64,000 nt of DNA, taken from Poa pratensis. Its lineage: Eukaryota > Streptophyta > Magnoliopsida > Poales > Poaceae. The position numbers and the translations under genes were made by a program. The DNA is taken from assembly GCA_947311845.1 (NCBI GenBank), contig CAMZMU010000040.1, positions 56,500,330 through 56,564,329 on the forward strand, written 5' to 3'. Under the pieces are notes generated by a model. The model searched no databases. It worked only from the letters and a program-made list of their open reading frames with translations, and was not told the DNA's origin. This document shows positions 1 through 13,490 of the stretch, piece after piece (position 1 is the stretch's first letter; every line of letters starts with the position of its first letter).

Positions 1-3000
1 ATGTGTTGCAAGGATCAACATACCTTATTCTGAAACTCCTGTTTTCAAAACACCTTTTTAAAATAATACAAGTTGGAAGTATATTACTCCTATGTTTCTT
101 TTTATCAAGCCTTTTGAAAAATAGCAAAATATGAGTTGAGGTAATTTTTAACATCATCTTGTCATGATTATGTAGGATCACTATATCACCTAATAATATT
201 AAATGTTATGTAAATTTTTGAGTTGTTATTTGTTTGTGTTTGAATTACTTGACTTGAGTTTGTTATTTTATGAGTATTCATGTGGTGATTGATTGTAGCA
301 CCATTTGATGCACATGTTTTGATTGGTGTCTAAATGTTTGCTTTGCTTGTCTTGCTTGAGTGGAATGTATTACCTCTTTTAGAATTGTGGTGTTAATCTA
401 GAGTTTTCCAAAATAGCAAAAGCTTTTGTTTGATTTTAGACAACTCTTGCTTGATTGCATGTTTGGTTTCTTTAGCCTCAAGTTTTGTTTGAAACCTATT
501 AGTATCACTTTTATTAATTCTTCTAGTTAAAAACTTGGAGACTTTGATCTTCTGGTTTGTTAAAACATAGCCAATCTAGAGCCCTAGATTAAGCAACCCT
601 TGTGTCTTCTTTGACATGCAACTTGACACTCTTGCTCAATGAACTTCATACTGCTTGGTTGTGCTTAGTTTGCCCCCTTTTGAGTTTGTTTTAACTTAAA
701 TCCATCTGTGTGTTTCGGGCTACTCAAAACAGTGACCATTTGGTCATATTTCACAACTAGCATAGATTCTAAATTTCTCTCTTATTCTCTTAAACTTGGA
801 AACTTTTGCCTCACCACCATTTGGTCACCACACACATGTTTTTGGCCTTGCCTATTGTGTTGATCATTTTAGCCTTGTTAGTAAAATTAGCTACACAAGT
901 TAGTGGCAACCAAAAACCCTAAAACTCTCTAAAACCAGCCCCTCCTCTCACATCCCGACCCTCCTCTCACCTCTCTGACCAGGGTGGACATCCTAGTCAG
1001 CTAGGACCCACAAGTCAGCCTCCCCATCACCCTCTCCACCACTCCCCTCTCCTCCTTTTCCAAACTTGGCCAATGGAACTCCACCCCCCCTCTCCCACTG
1101 GCCAGGCCACCTCACCCCGACCAAACCACCCTCTGCCCCCTCTCCACCGCCAGGAGAGCCAATGGAGACAGCCCTAGCCCACTCCCCCACTCCCTGGTCC
1201 GAAACCCTACATCGGGACCCCCCCGAGCTTGACGCTCCCATTTGCCCCCTCCATGCCCTCTCTCGCTACAGAGCTCTCCCCTCACACCCCCTCTCCCCTC
1301 CCACGAAGCCTCGCCCTCTCCCTGGTTCTCTGCTCCACGGGAGACGAAGGTCAAGCTTCGGCAACCGCCGGCGTCGAGCTGCTCTAGCCAACGTTCCCCT
1401 CCTTTATTCTCTGCCATTCTTGGCCTCCCGAGCGCGTCTCGTCGAGAGCTATCTCACCCTGCTCTCCTTTTCTCTTCTAGGTGTCCGAGCGCGCCGCCCC
1501 ATCTCCGACCCGAGGAAGTCCCCGCCGTCATCGCCATGGACGCCGTCGAGCTCTCAGTCACCGAGGACACCGCCGTACACGCCGTCGTCTTCTCCTTCGC
1601 CTCCGACCCCTCCCTCGAACCTTCGCCGCCCCTAGGTGAGCTCCCCGGCGAGCTCGCCTTCTCCCTCTCTCTCTGTCGACCATGGCCGCTTCGCGGTGGA
1701 GACGACGAAGGAGAGCCGTCGATCTCCAGATCGACGGCCACGTTTGAAAGCCGCTGGGCGCTGACCGTTTTCGCCGTCCGCGCGCGCCAGGGACCGAGTT
1801 GGGCCGGCTTTGGCCTCGCCACGGCCCAGATCTGCGCTGGCCACGGCCAGATCTGGCCCAGCGCAGCCCGTAGCATTTTTTTTTCTCTAGATCTTTTCTG
1901 TTTTCTGTTTCTGTTTTATGTGTATGTTTAGTTTAATTAGTTTGTTGTAGATCTGTGTGTGCCAATTATTTAGGGGTGTTTTTGTTAGATGCCTATGTGT
2001 TTTCCTAAACATGCAGAGCTAGTTTGGTCCAAAAATAATTTGTATTTTGTGCTGTATATTAAATCTAGTAGAAAGTGTGGTTTCCACGCTTTTTGTGATA
2101 TCTTGAGCTAGGATTATCCAAATTGAGTGAATCCAATTTCTACAGAAAGAGAAATCAATACCTTGCCTTAGAAATTAATCTTGCATGCAGGAGATTTGTT
2201 AAACTAGAGTTCTATTAAGTTTAAGTTGGACACCAGTAGCTTTTTGAGGATTTTTAATTCATTGTTAAAAATAGCTTTTGATGCAAATCCAATTTTCATA
2301 GCTTCCTTTGGTTATTAGGTGTACTGTGGTAGAATGATTTATTTTTAGGAGCTATATTCCTTGAGTAGTGATTTATTTTCCAAAACCGGACTTTTACAAC
2401 TAGTAAAACTATTGATTTAAATTCCTGTTTTTTTAAGCAAATTGTGTGCCTTTGCTTGTTTAACCAAAATTAAGTCCAGAGCCTTATTTTAACCATTTAT
2501 AACTATATTCAACATCTTAAATACATTTTAGAGCAATCTACTCTGGTGCTAAATTTAATTCACCTTACCCAAAAGGTTACACTTGTTTTAGGATCTTTTT
2601 GTCAATGAGTGTGTGTTTATTTGAGATGAAGTTGTGTGGTGAATTTGTGGGCTATACTTCAGCGTGTGATTGTTTGGTTTAATTGTTGAAGTGGTCTTAC
2701 TTGTAGTGTCCTATTAAATACGCCTAGTGCACCTTTTTAGCTCTTAGTCATAAACTTGTGTGATCAGTGGTGTTACCATTGTTGGTTGCTTAGTTACTGG
2801 ATAGTAGGTGTTTCTGGAGATAGTAACATGATTACATGTGAGAGTGTTAAGTGCTAGTGTTAATGCGTGCATAATAGGATACTTTTGTCTGAAGTATCTC
2901 CTGAACTAATGTAGCAGCCCTTGTTAAATGATCCAATCACCCTAAGTGGAGTTTTGTTTTAGGATTTAGTTAAAACCACCTTTTTAACTATTAGGGTTGT

Positions 3001-5049
3001 GGTGTATACTGTCTTAGGTATGTTTGTTGTTTGTCTTAGTTATATGGACTTGTTGTTTGTTGCTGTTTTAATTAAGTAAGTTGTCTGCGTTTGAGTGTTA
3101 GTTTAGTGCCTTGTGCAATGCTTGCTGTTTTGTTTAAGTACTTTAGATTGTTGTCAACCCGCTACTTAGAATTAACGGTAGTCGTTTAATTTTCCGGTAC
3201 GATAGAACCGCAAGAGGAGGAGCAGTAAAGGGAAGCTGAACCCGCCTACGAGGGAGAACAAGACCAGGGACATTTTGCTGAGCAAGGCAAGCCACCTCAC
3301 CATACCCTACTGAAATCCTATTATTTCCGTAAATCATGTTTTGTTTTCAAAATAAAATAATGCATGTTTTATTTCTTCTGTGGCACTTCGCCACCCAAAA
3401 CTATTTTATAAAATATTGTTTGGCCAAAGATATCTACTAGAATATAATAGGTTCATAAAAATAGATCTTTACTTGAGAAGCCTTCTACTGAAGGTGCCAT
3501 CAAGAAAATTATATTTTCTAGTAGTATATCCTTATATCTTTATCTCAAGACTATAGGATGGGAGCCTGGTCTTTGGTAAAATGTTTTCCAGAGGAAAAAC
3601 CCGAGTCGCTGGGAGCGATCAGCGAGAAAGTGTTTTATAAAACCCATGTTGCTGGGAGCAAATGGAGATGTTTATGAAAACCCGAAGTGCTGGGAGCATT
3701 CGGTGACTTTACGAAAACCCGAGCTGCTGGGAGCAGTCGGAGGTGGAGATGATTTTCGAAAAACAAAGTACAGCCCTAGCGGCCGCCCGAACAATTAACC
3801 CGTGCAACCACATTACCTGAGATGGGTAGGGCTTAGCCGGAAACTTGTTTATCTTAGTACGGAGCGCCTCAAAATGCTTAGGAGGCGGGGCTCTCTGAAC
3901 CAAGTTATCTAAATGCGGGATCCAGTTCGTGTCTGGATCGCTGCTGGTTGCAAACAGTGGGCCTCCTGTCATGGCGCAGTGTTGCTTGGAGGGACCGGAT
4001 CGATACGATGGCCATGTCCACTAGGTGCCGGGGAGATTCAGACCCACTGAAGAGGAGGCTCTGTACTAGGGTTGACATAGTGAAAAGCTTTGATTATGTT
4101 ATCCGAAACACCGCATACTGTCGTATGAGGACCGTGGCTGATCACGGCGGAATGACTGTTTGGTGTGCTGAAAGTGCACCACCTCTGCAGAGTGTAAAAC
4201 TATTCGAATAGCCGTGTCCGCGGTCATGGACGGTTGGAAAGGTCCCCGATCTAGGCGTATGGACATTTTATGTTTTAAAAGGAAACTGTTTTTCGGCAAA
4301 GGAGAAAGGAGACATCAAGGAGGTACCTGGGAGGTACGGATTTTGGGAGAAGATGGTTGGTCTCGGGGAGTCAACCAGTCGGAACCCGGAAAGGAAAAAG
4401 GGGCATCCCTATCCTGGTGTTTGAGAAAGTTTTATAAAAATGTTTTCAAACTTGGAAATGGTTTCTGCCATTTCTAAAAGAAGGAGAACTATATCTCCAA
4501 ATGCCTTTTTAACAAAGATATAGAGATGTTGTCTTCTCTATGTCTAAAAGCATCGTTTGCGAAAATTAAGCCCTATAGTCATATATATCAGCTATCCCAG
4601 TTTTCGAAAACGCTCTTATTGCATTACCATGAAAACTTAAGCCTGGTGGTGGTCTTGCGAGTGCGTAATTGTACTCATGGCTGTGTCCCTGGATATTCCA
4701 ATGTCCAGATTTTCAACGAGAAGACCTACGCCGAAGATGAGGGGTACGCCGACGACCACGTCAACTGAGTGTCACCGGTCAACTGCTCTGTGGGAATGCG
4801 TCCGGTTGTGACGAGGGCCGGCGCTAGCCGAAAGCTTCCGCTATATCGTAGTTAATTCCGTCCTGCGTGACGATGGTTGCAGGTATGGTCGTGTGACCAC
4901 CATTTATGTATGTCTTGTACTAATCGAGTTGGATGATGTAACTTTGTATACCATGTTGGTTATGTGATCGCGATGCACTGATCATTGGGATCGTGATCTG
5001 TTTACATAACGTGGGCACCTCGGACTGGTAAATCTGAGGGGTCCTCACA
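1..5049 (+). repeat. 5' LTR of a large non-autonomous LTR retrotransposon (left end outside window)
   Basis: This block is repeated almost base for base from 7847 onward, so base 1 corresponds to 7847 and about 394 bp of the LTR lie off the left edge. It ends in CCTCACA at 5049, directly before a tRNA-Met-type primer binding site. Layout: AT-rich left part, a GC-rich segment at about 930-1870, AT-rich middle, and a right part with a degenerate tandem array (CTGGGAGC units, about 3595-3745). GC-rich open frames at 1066-1931 recur in the other LTR but resemble no protein I know, so I treat them as LTR leader sequence. Mismatches with the 3' LTR are few, which suggests recent insertion; I did not count them. 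Compared with the 3' LTR it has one extra CTGGGAG unit and about 70 bp extra near 4672-4740. Confidence 0.93.
3595..3745 (+). repeat. Degenerate CTGGGAGC tandem array in the LTR
   Basis: Four units of roughly 35-50 bp, each with the core AAAACCCGA-N-GCTGGGAGC followed by a CGG/GATCGG-like tail. The other LTR (about 11441-11575) has only three, the last one missing between ACCCG and TGGAGATG. A copy-number change between two LTRs of one element indicates slippage or unequal recombination after insertion. Confidence 0.75.
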
Positions 5050-5053
5050 GACT

Positions 5054-5066
5054 TGGTATCAGAGCC
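5054..5066 (+). other. Primer binding site (initiator tRNA-Met type)
   Basis: TGGTATCAGAGCC lies four bases after the LTR end. This is the standard plant LTR-retrotransposon site complementary to the 3' end of initiator methionine tRNA, where minus-strand DNA synthesis would begin. It fixes the + orientation of the element and the 3' limit of the left LTR. Confidence 0.9.
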
Positions 5067-5596
5067 ATCGTTGACCTTAGGAGACCTTAGTTAGCATGGT
5101 CGTTAGCTTAGGAAGGAAATATTTTGCTAAAACCTACTTCTACAGAAATCTATTTTCTTCTAGATAAGCCTAGTATGGCTTCCACTCCTCACCTATTCTC
5201 AAAAATGTCTTGATCTTACCTTTCTAATTTCAAAGTTTTTCAAAGGAGTTTTCTCTACTCTCTTGTCCCTATTCAAAAGTTGTTTACGCTTGACGATGGA
5301 CCCAAGTGAGACCTAAGTAGCTAGAGCCAGGACGAGACAAGAGTCCTCAGATGCATAGTCCACAAGACCAAAATCGTCGATGACCGCAAAGCCAGGACCT
5401 CCAAATACCTCGGATGTGCAAAATGCAGGACAAGAATGCAAAATCACCTTCGCTCCCTCGACTCAACCCCAACAATGTTACTCCATCAGCAAACCGGACA
5501 ATCTCAAACATTTCGGCAAAGAACCCAAGGTGATCAAATGAGGACTTCCGTAACCATGTGACACCAAACCCCATAGGATGAAGTAGGGTATGACCC

Positions 5597-5824
5597 TTGG
5601 TTGGATATATGATGTTCACCAACTCAGAGTCTCAGTACGCCTCCTTTATGGAGTCAGCAAGGAGCGCTGCATGGGCCGCCATTGATGAAATGGGAGAAAG
5701 ACTCAAGTACCGAGTCCTCAACACCCAGAAGGATCTCAAGGAAGCCTACGAGGAGATTGAAACTTTGAAGGCCAACAAAGAGTCCCTCCCCAAGAACGAA
5801 TCTTCCAAGAAGCGCCACATCTAG
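5597..5824 (+). CDS. Small hypothetical ORF, helical/coiled-coil type, inside the LARD core
   Basis: A 75-residue open frame starting at ATG 5597. From about residue 20 it is rich in alanine, glutamate and lysine with heptad-like spacing (ERLKYRVLNTQKDLKEAYEE), compatible with a short coiled coil. I recognise no family. It could be a relic of a gag C-terminus or chance. No ribosome or promoter context can be judged, and the element has no other coding sequence. Confidence 0.25.
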   Translation: MVGYMMFTNSESQYASFMESARSAAWAAIDEMGERLKYRVLNTQKDLKEAYEEIETLKANKESLPKNESSKKRHI

Positions 5825-7438
5825 TAGTTTGTGACGGTTGAATGAAGTCAAGTTCCCCTCCCAGTCGCAAATTAGTTTGTGGTTACGTTTAGGGTTAAAA
5901 CTATGCCCTTGTGCGGAACTATGTCGTGTGTGCTGCTTCTGTTGAGACCGGATGCACTTGACGATTGACAATGATTCATATGGTTGTCGTTGGTATGTTG
6001 CTTTCCTGGTGTGTTTCACCGGCACTCATCGTCGGCAGCACATGTTAGACCCAAGCTTCCCTTTTGTTTAAACATCCTTTTGCCTCTTCACAAAATACCT
6101 TTTTGGCCCTTTTAGCGTTCGATGCATTGTGATGCATTTCAAAACTTGTGTAGAAAACCTCTATAAAATGTTTTGCCTCTGATCTAAACCTTGTCACGTG
6201 AGAGTTTTTAACCGCACCTGATACAGAAGACCACCCCGAGAAAGCCCCCCCGTGATGTGAGGGACCTTGCCTAGCTTACCTAACTTTTCAAATTGCAAGG
6301 ATACCATCACTAACTTAACATATCTAACTTTAGAGTAACATCTAACACCAGTCTTCCTGTTACTAACTAACCTCCTCGAGACCTACAAACCAAGATCAGA
6401 AAAGAAGTGTCAACGGAAGTCTCACTTACGGATGGCAATACGGAGGACTCAAAGAACACCAAGAGCCACTACTTTTGGAAGATTTTATGAAGCCCTCAAG
6501 CCGTGACACACAAAGGAGATCAACGTCAGCAACAACCAAGACAACCAGCACTGAAGACCGTCTACATCAAGATGTACCCTGCAGAAAGAGTCATAAGTGC
6601 CTTCTAGGCGCCAACCTTATTAACTCGAATTGTCCGACCTGGGACTGATAGCAATAAGTGTCTTAACTAATCTTTCAGGCTAACTAAGTTAGAACCGACC
6701 TCTGAAGAATAAGTGTGTGTCATCATGAAGTCAACAAACCAAGGAAGTCTTCATCAACTTTGTTCGTCAGCTAAACCGAAGGTGGGCACCCTAGGAGGCA
6801 TCATCTCTAACCAGACGCCAAGAACGACGAAAGGCCCGAAGACTGTTGCTGTTGACAACACACTCAACAAGTTAGACACCTTTAGTAGCTTGTAGCACCC
6901 TTTGACTTGTCGGAAAAACCGGAGAGAGTCAAGTCTACGGACCTGACACCCCTGTGAAGCTTGAAAACTGTTGGCGGATGTTTAAACTGCTAACCCCTCA
7001 AGATGGCAATATCTGGACAAGTGTCTACATCAACCGCAAGCGCCAAGGAGCTACGACCAAGACAAAGATCGCCGTGGTACCCAAGAACAACAACATATTG
7101 AAGTCGGCAGCAACTTATACCTTCAACAGCTACCCTTCAAGGCCCCTTTTTAAGGGGGGGAAGACCCACGCTCGTTTTATTAGGGAGTTTTGGCAAGCTG
7201 TCCATTGCGCCCTAACTCTGGAGTATTTGAAGTCAACTCAACAAGAACGCTGATCAGCATCGACCTTCATGACAGCACCTTCAGTAGAGACCAAAAGCCT
7301 TCCGGAAGAAATCCGATGACGTATCGACCAGGAGACCTCAGTTGAGAATCGACAACCCAGGAAGATGAAGGAGCAACAAAACCACTAAACTTGCACTCTC
7401 CTTGTACCCGCTTGGGAATCTCGGGACGAGATTCTTTT

Positions 7439-7450
7439 AAGGGGGGAAGG
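7439..7450 (+). other. Polypurine tract
   Basis: AAGGGGGGAAGG ends two bases before the 3' LTR start TGTAACGCCCC at 7453. It would prime plus-strand DNA synthesis. Together with the primer binding site it defines the internal domain and confirms the element's orientation. Confidence 0.85.
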
Positions 7451-7452
7451 TC

Positions 7453-10400
7453 TGTAACGCCCCAATTTTGGGAAGCTAGAGCCAAAAATCAGAGTCAACA
7501 AAAACTTTTTGAAATGCTTCTCGAATGCTTGTGTTTCACTCCTGATCTCTCTGTTTGATCTTGTCTGCATTGTTGATTGAGTTAACAACCACTGAAAACA
7601 CAAACCTTTGAACTCAACTAATTTAAACATGTCATTTTAATTTTGGTGATCATGTCATGACAAGAGAAACAACCCATAGGTCTTCTCCAATCTTATTTTG
7701 GCCAAGCTCTTTTTCAAGGATGACTTGATTTTAAATACGACCCCAAAAGCCTACTATTTTTAGAAAATAGAAGTTTCCCAAAAACCTAAGTGTTTCCAAA
7801 ACTAGGGAGATCTATTTAATATCTCCTACTTATTTTTAAAACCTTGATGTGTTGCAAGGATCAACATACCTTATTCTGAAACTCCTGTTTTCAAAACACC
7901 TTTTTAAAATAATACAAGTTGGAAGTATATTACTCCTATGTTTCTTTTTATCAAGCCTTTTGAAAAATAGCAAAATATGAGTTGAGGTAATTTTTAACAT
8001 CATCTTGTCATGATTATGTAGGATCACTATATCACCTAATAATATTAAATGTTATGTAAATTTTTGAGTTGTTATTTGTTTGTGTTTGAATTGCTTGACT
8101 TGAGTTTGTTATTTTATGAGTATTCATGTGGTGATTGATTGTATCACCATTTGATGCACATGTTTTGATTGGTGTCTAAATGTTTGCTTTGCTTGTCTTG
8201 CTTGAGTGTAATGTATTACCTCTTTTAGAATTGTGGTGTTAATCTAGAGTTTTCCAAAATAGCAAAAGCTTTTGTTTGATTTTAGACAACTCTTGCTTGA
8301 TTGCATGTTTGGTTTCTTTAGCCTCAAGTTTTGTTTGAAACCTATTAGTATCACTTTTATTAATTCTTCTAGTTAAAAACTTGGAGACTTTGATCTTCTG
8401 GTTTGTTAAAACATAGCCAATCTAGAGCCCTAGAATAAGCAACCCTTGTGTCTTCTTTGACATGCAACTTGACACTCTTGCTCACTGAACTTCATACTGC
8501 TTGGTTGTGCTTAGTTTGCCCCCTTTTGAGTTTGTTTTAACTTAAATCCATCTGTGTGTTTCGGGCTACTCAAAACAGTGACCATTTGGTCATATTTCAC
8601 AACTAGCTTAGATTCTAAATTTCTCTCTTATTCTCTTAAACTTGGAAACTTTTGCCTCACCACCATTTGGTCACCACACACATGTTTTTAGCCTTGCCTA
8701 TTGTGTTGATCATTTTAGCCTTGTTAGTAAAATTAGCTACACAAGTTAGTGGCAACCAAAAACCCTAAAACTCTCTAAAACCAGCCCCTCCTCTCACATC
8801 CCGACCCCCCTCTCACCTCTCTGACCAGGGTGGACATCCTAGTCAGCTAGGACCCACAAGTCAGCCTCCCCATCACCCTCTCCACCACTCCCCTCTCCTC
8901 CTTTTCCAAACTTGGCCAATGGAACTCCACCCCCCCTTTCCCACTGGCCAGGCCACCTCACCCGACCAAACCACCCTCTGCCCCCTCTCCACCGCCAGGA
9001 TAGCCAATGGACACAGCCCTAGCCCACTCCCCCACCCCCTGGTCCGAAACCCTACATCGGGACCCCCCCCGAGCTTGACGCTCCCATTTTCCCCCTCCAT
9101 GCCCTCTCTCGCTGCAGAGCTCTCCCCTCACACCCCCTCTCCCCTCCCACGAAGCCTCGCCCTCTCCCTGGTTCTCTGCTCTACGGGAGACGAAGGTCAA
9201 GCTTCGGCAACCGCCGGCGTCGAGCTGCTCTAGCCAACGTTCCCCTCCTTCATTCTCTGCCATTCTTGGCCTCCCGAGCGCGTCTCGTCGAGAGCTATCT
9301 CACCCTGCTCTCCTTTTCTCTTCTAGGTGTCCGAGCGCGCCGCCCCATCTCCGACCCGAGGAAGTCCCCGCCGTCATCGCCATGGATGCCGTCGAGCTCT
9401 CCGTCACCTGAGGACACCGCCGTGCACGCCGTCGTCTTCTCCTTCGCCTCCGACCCCTCCCTCGAACCTTCGCCGCCCCTAGGTGAGCTCCCCGGCGAGC
9501 TCGCCTTCTCCCTCTCTCTCTGTCGACCATGGCCGCTTCGCGCTGGAGACGACGAAGGAGAGCCGTCGATCTCCAGATCGACGGCCACGTTTGAAAGCCG
9601 CTGGGCGCTGACCGTTTTCGCCGTCCGCGCGCGCCAGGGACCGAGTTGGGCCGACTTTGGCCTCGCCACGGCCCAGATCTGCGCTGGCCACGGCCAGATC
9701 TGGCCCAGCGCAGCCCGTAGCATTTTTTTTTCTCTAGATCTTTTCTGTTTTCTGTTTCTGTTTTATGTGTATGTTTAGTTTAATTAGTTTGTTGTAGATC
9801 TGTGTGTGCCAATTATTTAGGGGTGTTTTTGTTAGATGCCTATGTGTTTTCCTAAACATGCAGAGCTAGTTTGGTCCAAAAATAATTTGTATTTTGTGCT
9901 GTATATTAAATCTAGTAGAAAGTGTGGTTTCCACGCTTTTTGTGATATCTTGAGCTAGGATTATCCAAATTGAGTGAATCCAATTTCTACAGAAAGAGAA
10001 AATCAATACCTTGCCTTAGAAATTAATCTTTCATGCAGGAGATTTGTTAAACTAGAGTTCTATTAAGTTTAAGTTGGACACCAGTAGCTTTTTGAGGATT
10101 TTTAATTCATTGTTAAAAATAGCTTTTGATGCAAATCCAATTTTCATAGCTTCCTTTGGTTATTAGGTGTACTGTGGTAGAATGATTTATTTTTAGGAGC
10201 TATATTCCTTGAGTAGTGATTTATTTTCCAAAACAGGACTTTTACAACTAGTAAAACTATTAATTTAAATTCCTGTTTTTTTTAAGCAAATTGTGTGCCT
10301 TTGCTTGTTTAACCAAAATTAAGTCCAGAGCCTTATTTTAACCATTTATAACTATATTCAACATCTTAAATACATTTTAGAGCAATCTACTCTGGTGCTA

Positions 10401-12807
10401 AATTTAATTCACCTTACCCAAAAGGTTACACTTGTTTTAGGATCTTTTTGTCAATGAGTGTGTGTTTATTTGAGATGAAGTTGTGTGGTAAATTTGTGGG
10501 CTATACTTCAGCGTGTGATTGTTTGGTTTAATTGTTGAAGTGGTCTTACTTGCAGTGTCCTATTAAATAAGCCTAGTGCACCTTTTTAGCTCTTAGTCAT
10601 AAACTTGTGTGATCAGTGGTGTTACCATTGTTGGTTGCTTAGTTACTGGATAGTAGGTGTTTCTGGAGATAGTAACATGATTGCATGTGAGAGTGTTAAG
10701 TGCTAGTGTTAATGCGTGCATAATAGGATACTTTTGTCTGAAGTATCTCCTGAACTAATGTAGCAGCCCTTGTTAAATGATCCAATCACCCTAAGTGGAG
10801 TTTTGTTTTAGGATTTAGTTAAAACCACCTTTTTAACTATTAGGGTTGTGGTGTATACTGTCTTAGGTATGTTTGTTGTTTGTCTTAGTTATATGGACTT
10901 GTTGTTTGTTGCTGTTTTAATTAAGTAAGTTGTCTGCGTTTGAGTGTTAGTTTAGTGCCTTGTGCAATGCTTGCTGTTTTGTTTAAGTACTTTAGATTGT
11001 TGTCAACCCGCTACTTAGAATTAACGGTAGTCGCGTTTAATTTTCCGGTACGATAGAACCGCAAGAGGAGGAGCAGTAAAGGGAAGCTGAACCCGCCTAC
11101 GAGGGAGAACAAGACCAGGGACATTTTGCTGAGCAAGGCAAGCCACCTCACCATACCCTACTGAAATCCTATTATTTCCGTAAAGCATGTTTTGTTTTCA
11201 AAATAAAATAATGCATGTTTTATTTCTTCTGTGGCACTTCGCCACCCAAAACTATTTTATAAAATATTGTTTGGCCAAAGATATCTACTAGAATATAATA
11301 GGTTTATAAAAATAGATCTTTACTTGAGAAGCCTTCTAGTGAAGGTGCCATCAAGAAAATTATATTTTCTAGTAGTATATCATTATATCTTTATCTCAAG
11401 ACTATAGGATGGGAGCCTGGTCTTTGGTAAAATGTTTTCCAGAGGAAAAACCCGAGTCGCTGGGAGCGATCGGCGAGAAAGTGTTTTATAAAACCCATGT
11501 TGCTGGGAGCAAATGGAGATGTTTATGAAAACCCGAAGTGCTGGGAGCATTCGGTGACTTTACGAAAACCCGTGGAGATGATTTTCGAAAAACAAAGTAC
11601 AGCCCTAGCGGCCGCCCGAACAATTAACCCGTGCAACCACATTACCTGAGATGGGTAGGGCTTAGCCGGAAACTTGTTTATCTTAGTACGGAGCGCCTCA
11701 AAATGCTTAGGAGGGCGGGGCTCTCTGAACCAAGTTATCTAAATGCGGGATCCAGTTCGTGTCTGGATCGCTGCTGGTTGCAAACAGTGGGCCTCCTGTC
11801 ATGGCGCAGTGTTGCTTGGAGGGACCGGATCGATACGATGGCCATCTCCACTGGGTGCCGGGGAGATTCAGACCCACTGAAGAGGAGGCTCTGTACCAGG
11901 GTTGACATAGTGAAAAGCTTTGATCATGTTATCCGAAACACCGCATACTGTCGTATGAGGACCGTGGCTGATCACGGCGGAATGACTGTTTGGTGTGGTG
12001 AAAGTGCACCACCTCTGCAGAGTGTAAAACTATTCGAATAGCCATGTCCGCGGTCATGGACGGTTGGAAAGGTCCCCGATCTAGGCGTATGGGCATTTTA
12101 TGTTTTAAAAGGAAACTGTTTTTCGGCAAAGGAGAAAGGAGACATCAAGGAGGTACCTGGGAGGTACGGATTTTGGGAGAAGATGGTTGGTCTCGGGGAG
12201 TCAACCAGTCGGAACCCGGAAAGGTAAAAGGGGCATCCCTATCCTGGTGTTTGAGAAAGTTTTATAAAAATGTTTTCAAACTTGGAAATGGTTTCTGCCA
12301 TTTCTAAAAGGAGAATTATATCTCCAAATGCCTTTTTAACAAAGATATAGAGATGTTGTCTTCTCTATGTCTAAAAGCATCGTTTGCGAAAATTAAGCCC
12401 TATAGTCATATATATCAGCTATCCCAGTTTTCGAAAACGCTCTTATTGCATTACCATGAAAACTTAAGCCTGGTGGTGGTCTTGCGAGTGCGTAATGAGG
12501 GGTACGCCGACGACCACGTCAACTGAGTGTCACCGGTCAACTGCTCTGTGGGAATGCGTCCGGTTGTGACGAGGGCCGGCGCTAGCCGAAAGCTTCCGCT
12601 ATATCGTAGTTAATTCCGTCCTGCGTGACGATGGTTGCAGGTATGGTCGTGTGACCACCATTTATGTATGTCTTGTACTAATCGAGTTGGATGATGTAAC
12701 TCTGTATACCATGTTAGTTATGTGATCGCGATGCACTGATCATTGGGATCGTGATCTGTTTACATAACGTGGGCACCTCGGACTGGTAAATCTGAGGGGT
12801 CCTCACA
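7453..12807 (+). repeat. 3' LTR, complete (5355 bp)
   Basis: Starts TGTAACGCCCCAATTTTGG after the polypurine tract and ends CCTCACA at 12807, with canonical TG...CA ends. From 7847 it matches the 5' LTR nearly base for base. Differences include a shorter CTGGGAG tandem array (about 11441-11575, one unit fewer), a deletion of about 70 bp at 12496 and scattered substitutions. An LTR longer than 5 kb is unusual and typical of LARDs. The bases after it (ATTTC) should be the target duplication, but the left copy lies outside the window. Confidence 0.93.
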
Positions 12808-13490
12808 ATTTCAAACTACTAAAAATTTAAATATTTGACCAAACATATAAAAAATGCACAAACAAATAAAATGTAGGCCCATTGAACATTAAAAAAAAAA
12901 CCAAAAGAGAACATCGAAAAATTAATGTCCCTTCATATATCCACTGCAAAAAATACAGGTAATATATCAAAACAAATAGAAAAATACATTCAATCCACTT
13001 ATGCTACAAATAAAACATTGAATATGCAAATTTTGTTAAAATGTGCGAATAATTCAAATGTACTTTTCCTAATTTCAATTAAATGTTAGCATCGTCGAAA
13101 AATCGATGTCCCTCAATATATCCACCGCAAAAATGCAGGTAATATATCAAAACAAACAGAAAAATACAGGCAAACTACTTATGCTACAAAAAAAAAATAG
13201 AATATTCAAATTTTCTCAAAATGTGCGAACAATTCAAATGCACTTTTCCTAATTTCAATTAAATGTTGGGATATTGTACAAAATATAACAAAAAATACTC
13301 GAAAAAAAAATGCTACCTACTCATGAAAAAATAAAAACATGTTTGAACATTCCAATTTGGCCAACATTTACACGAATATTCAGACATTCCACAAACTATA
13401 TCGAAAATGCTAAAAAAAAGGTATTTACTTATATCAAAATACAAATATATTAATTCACTAAAAGCGTCACGCCACGCAAAATTCAACTAG
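12808..13490 (+). mobile_element. Helitron 3' remnant (+ strand), with a 180-bp tandem duplication
   Basis: AT-rich sequence ending ATTCAACTAG followed by T (CTAG at 13487-13490), the typical grass Helitron 3' terminus. A short GC-rich element GCGTCACGCCACGC precedes it (13464-13477) and could form a weak 4-bp stem. Inside, about 12912-13090 is repeated with divergence at about 13093-13268, both copies containing AATTTCAATTAAATGTT. The 5' part of the element is absent, presumably cut off by the LARD insertion at 12807/12808. No coding capacity. The weak hairpin makes the Helitron call less certain than the others. Confidence 0.55.

Larger units (their letters stand above)
5050..7452 (+). mobile_element. 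Internal domain of a LARD-like element, no gag-pol
   Basis: The 2.4 kb between the LTRs holds a primer binding site at its left end and a polypurine tract at its right end, but no reverse transcriptase, integrase, RNase H or protease signature in any frame. Very long LTRs around a short non-coding core is the layout described for large retrotransposon derivatives such as barley Sukkula. The LTR start TGTAACGCCC, the tRNA-Met site and the polypurine context are typical of Tekay-lineage chromoviruses, so a Tekay-type partner probably mobilises it; this is inference. A second polypurine-like run (TTTTTAAGGGGGGG) is at about 7150. The family name is not certain. Confidence 0.82.

Noticed and set aside
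1066..1931. Long + strand frames in the GC-rich part of the LTR (189 and 229 residues), repeated near 9266-9778
   Set aside because: Open because of GC-rich composition; the two LTR copies differ by frame-changing indels and no domain is visible. LTR sequence, not a gene.
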